Assembly: GCA_037127315.1 (NCBI GenBank)
Contig: JBBBDQ010000443.1
Span: 747,001-811,000 of the forward strand
Direction of reading: 5' to 3'
DNA: 64,000 nt
Origin: Ascarosepion bandense
Taxonomy: Eukaryota > Mollusca > Cephalopoda > Sepiida > Sepiidae
In this document: positions 36,601 to 48,600 of the stretch, piece after piece
How the letters are laid out: the number at the start of each line of letters is the position of its first letter
Position numbering within the stretch: the first letter of the stretch is position 1
Notes under the pieces: generated by a model
Database searches by the model: none
The model's input: only the letters and a program-made list of their open reading frames with translations
Told to the model about the DNA's origin: nothing
Program-made: the position numbers and the translations under genes

Positions 36601-39600
36601 ATTCATCCTCTTCTTAAAATAAAGACAAGCATTCGTATCTTCTTAAAATAAAGACAAGCATTCATCCTCTTCTTAAAATAAAGACAAGTATTCATCCTCT
36701 TCTTAAAATAAAGACAAGTATTCATCCTCTTCTTAAAATAAAGACAAGTATTCACATCCTCTTCTTAAAATAAAGACAAGTATTCATCCTCTTCTTAAAA
36801 TAAAGACAAGCATTCATCCTCTTCTTAAAATAAAGACCAGCATTCATCCTCTTCTTAAAATAAAGACAAGCATTCATCCTCTTCTTAAAATAAAGACAAG
36901 CATTCACATCCTCTTCTTAAAATAAAGACAAGCATTCATCCTCTTCACCAAAAAAAATAAAGACAAGCATTCATCCTCTTCTTAAAATAAAGACAAGTAT
37001 TCATCCTCTTCTTAAAATAAAGACAATGTTCATCCTCTTCTTAAAATAAAGACAAGTATTCATCACTCTTCTTAAAATAAAGACAAGCATTCATCCTCTT
37101 CTTAAAATAAAGACAAGCATTCATCCTCTTCTTAAAATAAAGACCAGCATTCATCCTCTTCTTAAAATAAAGACAAGCATTCATCCTCTTCCTAAAATAA
37201 AGACAAGTGTTCATCCTCTTCTTAAAATAAAGACAAGTATTCATCCTCTTCTTAAAATAAAGACAAGCATTCATCCTCTTCTTAAAATAAAGACAAGCAT
37301 TCATCCTCTTCTTAAAATAAAGACAAGCATTCATCTCTTTGCCAAATAAAGACAAGTATTCATCCTCTTCTTAAAATAAAGACAAGTATTCATCCTCTTC
37401 TTAAAATAAAGACAAGTATTCATCCTCTTCTTAAAATAAAGACAAGTATTCATCCTCTTCTTAAAATAAAGACAAGCATTCATCCTCTTCAAAATAAAGA
37501 CAAAAGCATTCATCCTCTTCTTAAAATAAAGACAAGCATTCATCCTCTTCTTAAAATAAAGACTAAAAGCATTCATCCTCTTCTTAAAATAAAGACAAGT
37601 ATTCATCCTCTTCTTAAAATAAAGACAAGTATTCATCCTCTTCTTAAAATAAAGACCAGCATTCATCCTCTTCTTAAAATAAAGACCAGCATTCATCCTC
37701 TTCTTAAAATAAAGACAAGTATTCATCCTCTTAAAATAAAGACAAGTATTCATCCTCTTCATAAAATAAAAGACAAGTATTCATCCTCTTCTTAAAAAAT
37801 AAAGACAAAGCATTCATCCTCTTCTTAAAATAAAGACAAGCATTCATCCTCTTCTTAAAATAAAGACAAGTATTCATCCTCTTCTTAAAATAAAGACCAG
37901 CATTCATCCTCTTCTTAAAATAAAGACAAGTATTCATATCTTCTTGAAATAAAGACAAGTATTCATCCTCTTCTTAAATAAAGACCAGCATTCATCCTCT
38001 TAAAATAAAGACAAGTATTCATCCTCTTCTTAAAATAAAACCAAGTATTCATCCTCTTCTTAAAATAAAGACAAGTATTCATCCTCTTCTTAAAATAAAG
38101 ACAAGTATTCATCCTCTTCTTAAAATAAAGACAAGCATTCATCCTCTTCTTAAAATAAAGACCAGCATTCATCCTCTTCTTAAAATAAAGACAAGTATTC
38201 ATCCTCTTCTTAAATAAGACAAGTATTCATCCTCTTCTTAAAATAAAGACAAGTATTCATCCTCTTCTTAAAATAAACACAAGTATTCATCCTCTTCTTA
38301 AAATAAAGACAAGCATTCATCCTCTTCTTAAAATAAAGACAAGCATTCATCCTCTTCTTAAAATAAAGACAAGCATTCATCCTCTTCTTAAAATAAAGAC
38401 AAGTATTCATCCTCTTCTTAAAATAAAGACAAGTATTCATCCTCTTCTTAAAATAAAGACAAGTATTCATCCTCTTCTTAAAATAAAGACAAGTATTCAT
38501 CCTCTTCTTAAAATAAAGACCAGCATTCATATTTTTGATTGCCATTGCAATATTTTGTTGTTAAGCTAAAATATTTAATGATGCAATAAGGGAATTTCTG
38601 CAGATATTTTATTGTCTTGGGACTTGCCATGAGCTTATCAATCATTAACTGATGTATGGTCTAGCTAAGATTCACAAAGAAGGTATTCCACTCAGATCGA
38701 TTGTTAGCAGCCTAGGCTTGGTGTGCCACCCTCTGAGTCGCTTCCTTGTAGATATAATTGACTCATTGATAGGAAAGTCACCATCATATGTTTAAAACTC
38801 TGCCTATTTCATGGAACTTATCAAACATGCTTCCATTCAATGCAACCAGATGGTGAGCTTAGATGTGGTGAGCCTGTTCACCAGGGTACCCACAGTGGAG
38901 GTACTATTGGTAGTCAGAGACAGACTGCCTCAGACTCATCCCTAGGAGAACGTACCAGTATTCCACTAGATAATCTGATGGAGATGCTGACTTTCTGCAC
39001 CCAAACAACACACTTCGAACGAGGATCAGACATATATCAACAGGATGAAGGCTAAGCAATAGGCTCATCATTATCACCATCACTGGATAACATATACATG
39101 GAATACTCTGAAGAGATGGCATTAGAATCCACAAAGCTCTAAAGCAAACTCAATGGTTGAGATATGTTGATGACACCTTAATACTCTGGCCACACTAGGA
39201 AGAGGTCCAGACGCTACTGGACTATGTGAAAATCATCAATATTTCACTATGGAAAAAGAGTGACAACGAACTGGCATTCCTGTATGTACTAATAACTCAA
39301 ACAGAGAAGAGATTTAAGACATTCACTTACCGCAAGACAACATTCACAGGACAATACCTCAACTTCAATTCCCATCACCCATGCAATGTAAAGAAAACGA
39401 TCGTCTGCCGCCTGCAACATTGAGCAAAAGTCATAAGCAGCAACCCAAAGACATACGAACAGGAAATGATCAGCATAAGCAATACCCTATGATGCAACAA
39501 TTATCCAGGGTACATGACAACAACTCCAAAAAACATGGAAGGGAAGGTGCATGAGGATAACAACTCTCAGAAAACAGCCTCGGTCTGCCTACCCTATGTG

Positions 39601-42600
39601 AAGGGGTTATCGGAGAAAATACAAGAATCTGTGATCCATATAACATCAGGACAATCTTCAGAAGTGGCTCTACATTTTGCAGATACCTCTCTCAAGTAAG
39701 GCCCCCAGCAGAAGAAGACATGACTAAGGACTGTGTGTACACCATTCCATGTAACTGTGGAAAGAAATATAAATGAGAAACAGGCTGCCCCCTTAAGGTA
39801 AAGCTACAAGAACATCGCAAGGCCGTAACATGAGAGGAGATAGAAAAATCAGGTCTAGCTGACCACATATGGAGGGAGAAAATGGATCACCACCCCCTAT
39901 GGAATGAAGTTGAAATAATAGAGAACGCCACTGGTAACTAAGTAAACTTTAGGAATCAGCACATATGCTAGGCCACAAAAATCTCCTAAGCCGACCAAGC
40001 ATGGAGATGAATGCACTATGGGAACTAGTAATACAGAGTGCCAGAGAAAATAATTAGTGTCAAAAATTGCAATATGAACTCTGGTAAAAAAATACTAGAG
40101 AAAACCATTAACATCAAAAAATTGCAATATGAACTCTGGTAAAAAAAGGTTACTGAAACATTAGGTTTATAAGTTCCAGGTTTTGTTTAGTTTCAGTGAC
40201 TTGACCCAAGGAGTTGTGAGTTCAATCTCAGGCTAGTGAGGAACAAGTAACTTAGAGAGTCGGGCTAAAGGAAGATAACTCATGACTACCAGAAGTGGCT
40301 TTGCACAAAGAATGAGAATGATATACCCCAGTGATCGTAATAAAGGGTTTGGTTAAAAATTCCTAACACCTGAAGAAGGCTGGAGTGTACAATGGCCAAA
40401 ACATAAAAATGGCAACAAAGATTAGGACAATAGTGTGTGAATAATGTAAATATTAATGTAAACTGAAAAATTAAGATTCATCAGAAAATTCAAATAGAAA
40501 AACTGAAATTTTGAACAGTCTTTCTCTTTTAATTTATTTCTAAAACATTTTTATTATACTCATACCAAGTTTAAATGCTAACAAAGTTGAAAACCTGTTT
40601 TGATTTTGGGATGGTTTAAAATTTTGTGGTGACAATTAAAATTGTCTTTGACGATGGTGAAAAAGTTAGTCTGGAGCCCAGGATCAATTTATCTAGAATC
40701 TGACCCTGCCAATGACATGCAGAGGTTTGGTGATACTTGGGGCCAACTCCTGTATTATATGACTCTAAGATTTAAGTAGGTGGGGGGCCTACTCTGGTCT
40801 CGCATATCAAAACACAGATCCACATTCACACCAGCCTGTGGCATTGTAGAATGCTTGTACAAAGAAGTTAACAGAGACAATTTCAAATTTCAAAAACTAA
40901 ATTTCTATTTCAGTCTTTGATTGGATGCCTTCTTGATGTGGATGCTGAGTGCCATTGCATTCTCTGCCCCCACACCTTCGGCATGCTACTGGACCCTGGA
41001 AACAAACATGATTCTACCTAACATTGTATTTTCCTTATATTTCAATTTCATTTATATTTAAAATAACATTTTGGTTTGATCGTTTTTTTTTTTTTTTTTT
41101 TTTTTTGCAGGGTTTGACGAGTGCAGAAATTGGGCCTTCATTTCTTGATCTTCTCTCACTGACTAACAGTAGTCTGGCTGAGGGCTCATCCGTCATAACA
41201 GCTGGTTCAGTTGGCTACTTCACTGGGTCTATATGCACTGGACTTTTTTTACAGCCATTTACAAACAATTTTTTGATGTTTGTTGCTATTTTAGGAAATG
41301 CCATTTTCAATATCACAATGACATCATGTCCTAATTTAATACTCTTGGTATTTGTCTCTTTCCTTCGAAGTTTCTTCAGTAGCATTTTAGATACAGGTAA
41401 GTTAATGCTTTATCATGGAGAAAATCAGTTGAACAAAATTCATGAGTACTGTCAAAGTTGACAAAAGAAAAAACAGGGAAAACGTTAAGGGTAATAATTT
41501 TTGTTTATTAGCATTCATTAGACCTTCCTTAAGCTGTAATGTTTGTCAAAATTTAGGTACCTCCACTCATTTTTCTACACCTAAATTTAAATTGAAATTT
41601 TAAAAATAAATAAGTTATCTTCAAGCTTTAAAATTAGCTTTAATTGAAAGTCAAGATATTAAATTTAGTAATTCCAGTAAACAAAATACACTGGCATATT
41701 TTAAAGTGAAATTATATTGATTGGAATCTAAAAATTTTCAGATTAAAAAAAAAATTTAAAAGTACCCCCATTTTTTTGATTGATCGATAAATTTCAAAAC
41801 ATTTTTGTTTTAAAAATCTGGCAAAAATAAAATATATGTCGCTGACATGTTATTGAAGTCAATTTTTTAAATTAAAACTTACCTTTATCTGATTTCAAAC
41901 ATTGTGCTTGCTTACTCTCAGTAATATTCCCTGTAATTTGTTATCAGATTAGGTAGCCCGAGCATGACAGCTGGTCTCAAGTGTTGAAAGATTTAATGAC
42001 AAGTGGAAGGGGGGCCCAAAGGCGACAAAAACATATGAATGTAATTTATTATGTAAGGGAAGACATTAATATATTTAATTAAAATATTTAAACAATGCTT
42101 TGTTCTATCTTCTTAATGGTAATATAAACTTTTTGCCGATAGAACTTTGTTTTTATTTAGTTTGGGACCTTTCCCCTTCTATGCTGTTTTTTCAGCGATT
42201 TTGTGGAAGTACCTATCAAAATTGAAATTGATTTTTTTTTTCAGCATTTTAGAAGTGGGGACTCTGTTCATAATATATAAGGGTCGGCTGAATACTTCAT
42301 AGGCTGACCTGGATAGAAGTAGACACATCAGTTGGTAGATTCCTGGGTATGACGATAAACAACATCCAGCAGCAAGGAGATTTTGAGAAGTGTGGCACTA
42401 TTTCTTAATTTCTATTGTTCCCAGGTGCACCCTAGCCTGGGGTGGTAGAAATTGTTTGGGTCCTAGCTGTTGGCAAGTGATGAACTCTCAAACAAAAACA
42501 AAACTCTGTGAACGTATAAAATATGTTTTCTTGTATAAAAGTATATTTTATTTTATATAAAAATGCCTTTTTATTGTACAATTACCAATAATACCTTTTT

Positions 42601-45600
42601 TATAGTAAAATTACCAATAACACCCCCTCTACTTTTTTTAAAGGCAGTAAAGCCACTAAGACACAAGGGATTACACGGTGTAGAAGAATTAGGAACAAAA
42701 ACATCAATAATGAGTAGGAAGAGAAAAGAGTAATCAGGAGAGCAGTAGACAGTGATTGACATTGCATTTAAATCTTTACAAATTAAAATTGGTTGGAAAG
42801 CATGGAACTGGAAGTGAGTTCCACAAGCGAGAAGTGTGAGAAAAGAAATATTTAGCATAGACTTTACAGTTACATCTAGCCAGGTCAAACGTTAATTGAG
42901 GAGATCTCAACAGTAGTCTAGTCAGTCAGTTAAATGCTGTTCGTGACACATGCCTGAGCGATCATGTCACGAAAGGGACATGACTGACTGGGCAGATGAT
43001 TATCCCACAGTAGATTGCCATTACTTTCTGCAGTAGACTAGTTGCCAGCCAAGGCTATAGAACCCAATCTGTCCTCTTATTTAACCCATAACTGGAGGGA
43101 AGAGATGGATTAATACCTTTTCCAAGGGTATTTGCTTGTAAGTGAATGCAAGGAATTCAACTGGAATTCAAACTCGGCTTCCCAACTTCTCATTCTAAGC
43201 CAATGCCCACTGCACCCGAGTACTAGAACTAGTCTAGTACTGTCCTTAAAGTAAAAAATCCTAGGTATCATAGCAAAGGGTTCAGTAAAACAACTATCAT
43301 TAAAGTATTTATAAAAAAGACACTGACAGACAACCTTATAGCAGTGAGTAAGTGACTGGGGCCAAGCTGCCATATCAAGACCAATAATATTGCTGATTCT
43401 TCTTTCTGTTTTATCAAGGAGCTCAAGGTGAATATCAGGGTCATCGGACCATATGTGACAGCAATATTCTAAGCATTGACAAATGGTAAACTTATAGATA
43501 TGTAAAATAGAATCTGTTAAGTTTTCTTAACTCGGCTGACACTGAACTAACTTTCCTAGCAGCTAACCTAACAATGGATTCAATATAGTCTTTTCACTTC
43601 ATGTCAGCTGAGAATGTAAGCCTAAAAAGTTGCAATGATTCACTCTTATGGAATTGTCTAACATAACACAATGAAGCAACTTTCATAGCAGCTAACCTAG
43701 CAATAAATATTTAGATTTTGGCATTAAATAACCCATAGATGTTAAGATGCCACTAATCAAAATCAACCAACCATTGAACACCAGTTGGAAGAATAAAAGA
43801 CTTGTAAATGTACCAAAATACACCAGTTGGCAAAACAAATTACAGACAACTTTTTAAGAAGTCAGAGATCAGTTTGACATTATATTTATATTTTAACAAG
43901 ACCCCCACTTCTGAAGAAAAAAAAAGATGTTTTTACTCTGATAACTGTTGTGGCTAGATAAATATTCAGCAATCGCTACTCCACAAAAAGTGTTCCAAAA
44001 GAAATTTTTTTATTATTTTTTATGAGTGAATTTAGTTAATCAAAGCAGTATCAATCTTTCTTTGTTTATTGAATTTTATGTTTGCTTTTCAGAATCAATG
44101 ACATCTTTGCATCAGAATGAACTGTGCATCTCCTCTGCTAAGTCAGCAGTAAATAGTTGCAAATTCGAGTGTCAAATGTAGTTCTCAAATCAAAACTAGT
44201 TTCTGATGGTGTCTCAGAAATCTATATATTAATATATAACAATGAATAATAAAGTAATCCGTAATAATTAATGAGTAAAAATTTAACAACACTCTAAAAT
44301 AGCTACAAACAACTTCATTCAGATTCATAATTATTTCTCTTCAATAGCCTCTAGAATAATTTTAAACATCACCGTTACGTTATTTATACTGTTCGGACTG
44401 TTGTCCTCATCTTTATTGCCATGTGTGCAACATTTCAGTCGTTGTACACTCCTGCCTTCTTCTAGGTGCTAGGAATTTTTCAGTTTGAAATTCCTATCAC
44501 CTGAAGAAGGCCAGAGTGTACAACGGCTGAAACTTCATAAACATGGCAATAAAGATGAGGACAACAGTCCAAACAGTGTAAATAATATAAATACAACCTC
44601 ATCTCAGAAGTATTGACAAATACTAACCTTTACCTCTCACCCAATAATCATTAGGATAATACAATAGACCTTCTACCCATAATGCACCATTGACAAGCAT
44701 AAATAGTCAAGCCAAAACACAACATACATGGTCTGAAGATTACATTTAGGCATGAAACAAACTGTAGCCGCTGGAGGTTGACTGCAGTGTCTACTTTTAG
44801 ATTTACATATACCCTGTTCTTGATATTGAGCATTTTAATTCATGAATAAAACATATCTTAAAACTATTTTTAGCATATTAATATATAAACATAGAACAGG
44901 GCTCGTTTCACTGACCAGACAAATCAGTCCACATTGTATCTCTTTTTTAGTTTGCATTGGTGTGCCCAAAAATTGAGACAGGCATAGTTTACGTTCCCCA
45001 GGTAATGCAAGGTGAAAATATTTGGCCACAGGAAAAAGAAATGAAAAGCACAAATTCTATTTTCTGTATTGTTAATTTTTAGGGATTCACTTGCATGATC
45101 TTGTGGTTAGGTAGGTGACACTTGCAACAACTTCTGAATCTTTATCATAACCGACTAACAGATTATTAATATATGTGTATGTCTTGTTTTGATTAACCTT
45201 CCTCCAATTTTAGTTGCTCTGCACGCCCCTTTTTAAGTCCTCAATCAAATTCTGACAATAGAGGAAAGAAAAACAGACAGTTTTCACTATTTCTTTTCTT
45301 TTAGATTTCCCATCAAATTTACAATGATTAAAATAGTTTTCATTTTTTTTTCACTTCTTGCTCTTTATTTAAATAAAAAGACTTTTAATAGTAATATTAA
45401 CTGTTTCTTTATTCAGTATTCATTGACTGAGTGGCCAATGTCTCATGAATTAATCGCCCACCAGGCCATTGGGTTGTGATGAAAGTGTAGTATCTGTTTT
45501 TAGATACTCACTACATGCCCACCAGCCGGGAAGCAATAACCAACTAAGACTAGCTTTGTACCCAGCTTACCGCTTAAATGGGGGCTGGGTAATCTTTGAC

Positions 45601-48600
45601 CAATGGCCTGAGTCTACATGCTCAGGTTCCCCACGTTAAAAACTGACTTTGTGTCATAACTCACTCCAGTAGGGGAGTAGGGTAAATCAAAAGTGTAGTA
45701 TCTGTTCTCCTCATTCTTAATGGTTAGTAACAGCTAATGTTACGAGTTAAGCTTTGCTTCACTCCTTTTTCATCAGGCCGGAATCAAAGTGTATTATCAA
45801 TATAATATTTATCTCGTTTCCCAACTGAGCTGGGGATGTGACACAAGAAGGCTGACGTTTATTGCTCAGTACCCGCAAACATTGGTCGTGCTGGCATAGG
45901 TGGTGACTCTAATGCAGTTGGGTGGTTTAGCCTCAGGACACTGTTTCCCAGAATCAAGCACCTCTCAGTGCAATTTTTCTCAGAAGCATATCATCTATCC
46001 TTGGACAGAGATACAATGGAGCCACACTCAGCCTGAGGACCGAGACACAATTAACAGATGATGATCCTTACCCAGCAGGAAACTGGCATCTATTCTCCTT
46101 GTCTGTAAATGTTGTGGTGATATTAGCTGCTTCTTTATAAGGAAACATTCATCATTTGACTGAATGGCCAGTGTTACCATCAGCTGAAATTTATGAAATC
46201 TTTATCTTAAAACACTATTTCAGGAAAACAGATTTCTCTAGTTCACTTGCTGTTATTGCTTTTTCCGTTATTGGTTTGGGTTTCCTTCCCAACCTTTTGT
46301 TTGAAGTAATGTGGTACATCAACATCTTGATTATGTCATTTAGTTACATGTACTATCCATTTTAGCTGTTGCCACTTGAGTAATGTAGTTTCCCTTATTT
46401 GGTACAGTTCTTTATTTGCAATTCTGTAGTGGCAGTCTACAACTTTCAAAGAAGAACGATCCTCATTAAAACCTACAGATGTAACCAGATGTTGGTGCTG
46501 GCTTGACGTTTACTTGTATGAGAATGCAAAATGGTGCTTTGAGATAATTAGGAAAACTCCTTGATGGATATTTTAAATAACTATGAGAAAAATTGGGAAA
46601 AGGACAGAATTAGAAATGACACCAATTATAAAGGTGACGAGAGAATTGAACCCCAAACAAATTTGGTGAAAAGTCATTAACTTAGGAATTACTAAAAGAT
46701 AGTCTTTTCTAATAAGGAAAAATATTTGCTTGGATTTGTGGATTTAAGCCATGAGATAATTCTCATTTAAAATTAGAGAAAAAAATTGGTTGACACAATC
46801 GGAGAGTTCTATTAGCATTTGTTTACATTTGATTTTGATGGCTGGAGGCAATCCGGTCACAAATGATTCTGTGAGCAGGCTTTGTGTTTGCTTATAATTG
46901 ATGCCTGTTTACACAGGCTTCATTTGCTGAAAGTCACTTTTAACCAATGTTGTTAAATACAGCTGACAGTTTAGATATTGGGGATGTACATGACGTCCAC
47001 ATAAAAGTTTCAACCTGACAAACCTATTTAAGAACAGACTTTAATTTTTAGGTTTATGTTTTGGTTTTGTAGTAATCTGTTGCATTGGATGAAATTACCC
47101 CTAGCTCAGTCTCTTCTACATTCAATTTTTTTATATTTAGTTAATACATATATATGAGTAGACCTTGTTTTTAAATTGTGTACGATATATGTCTAGGATG
47201 TGCGTTGTGGTGCAATGGATATCGGCTCGGAACGAGAAATTGGGGAGCTGAGTTCAAATTCCAGTTGAATTCATTGCATTCACTTACGCGCAAATACCCT
47301 TGGGAAAGGTATTAATCTGCTTCTTCCTTCCAGTTATGGGTTAAATAACAGGATAGATTGGGTTCTATAGCCTTGGCTGGCAACCAATCTACTGCAGAAA
47401 GCAATGGCAACCTACTGTGGGATAATCTTCTGCCCAGTCAGTCATGTCTCTTTCGAGACATGATCGCCCAAGCATGTTTCACATATGGCACTTAACTGAC
47501 TGACTATATATGTCTACCGGTCTGAGTACTTGAAAGTCTTAATCTTGACAAAGAAACTGCTTGAATACTAAAACTAAAGTTAATCTCTTACGACTCAAAA
47601 TTTCCAGCCAATGGCATAATCATTAGGCCAGCATTTCCATTTGTTTAAGGCTTACGGCCATATCACGTTGAATACACCGGTTCTCGCTCGATCACCGAAG
47701 TTAAGCAACGTTGAGCCTGGTCAGTACTTAGATAGGTGACCGCTTGGGAATACCAGGTGCTGTAAGTGTATAGTGACAGATGTGCGTTGTGGTGCAGTGG
47801 ATATCAGCTCAGAAAGAGTTCGAATTCCAGTTGAATACCCTGCATTCACTTAAGCACTGGTACCCTTGGGAAAGGTATTAATCCATCCCTTCCCTCCAGT
47901 TATGGGTTAAATAACAGGGTAGAACTTGGGGACCCTGCTCTTAAAAACAAATCCCAATGAATCTTGATACTCGAAAAGAAAAAAGTATTACTAGACACAA
48001 AACTTATATAAAAAAAAACAATAAATTGTTGAAAGAAAAAGGTATTACCAGCAATAAATAAATAAAGTTTAGTTGGCAATAAATGACCCGCTGAGGTTGA
48101 TATGCCATAAAACAAAAACAACCATTTGTTTAAAATTAGTTTAACACATTGTTACATAAAACAAAAACAAAATATATTTAAGTGAATAAATCAAATAAAT
48201 CATCTATGTTCTGTGTTCCTTCAGAATCATGGCTCTCCACAATTTCCTATTCTTTGTCGGTTTGTCTTTCAATTATTCCTCCCACTCTTTGTTATGCCAT
48301 CCATTTACACAAGCTTATTCGGAAGGTTACTCAATTTGTCTCTGTCCCTCTTGCCTTCAATATGTCCTGCGAGTGTCAAATTTTCCAGGCCCTTTTCCTC
48401 AAATTATATGCTAGAAAATTTCAGTTATTTGATTCTGAGTAGAAGTGTCCTTTTCGTTTACATTACCATGAAAACTTCCTTGTTACTTGAATGTTCTGTC
48501 TATGGGATTCTCATCATTTTTCCATAGAGCCACATATTTCATCTCAACATTCTTCTTCACCTGCCGGGAGATTGTCCAACATTCTGCCATGGGGAAACAC

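Noticed and set aside
34229..38530. CRISPR-like array
   Set aside because: Units are contiguous 30-bp repeats without unique spacers, in an animal intron.
34530..38545. Long - strand open frames of repeated decapeptides (MNACLYFKKR type), up to 163 codons
   Set aside because: They arise because the 30-bp array period is divisible by three. Indels break the frame every few hundred bases, and there is no splice or start context.
47650..47767. A working 5S rRNA gene
   Set aside because: Single, substituted, no T-run terminator, and fused to a tRNA-SINE. Working 5S genes normally occur in uniform arrays.
48182..48527. Overlapping + strand frames of 61-104 codons
   Set aside because: Antisense of the RTE-like LINE C-terminus. 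The same antisense peptides appear at 2083-2349.
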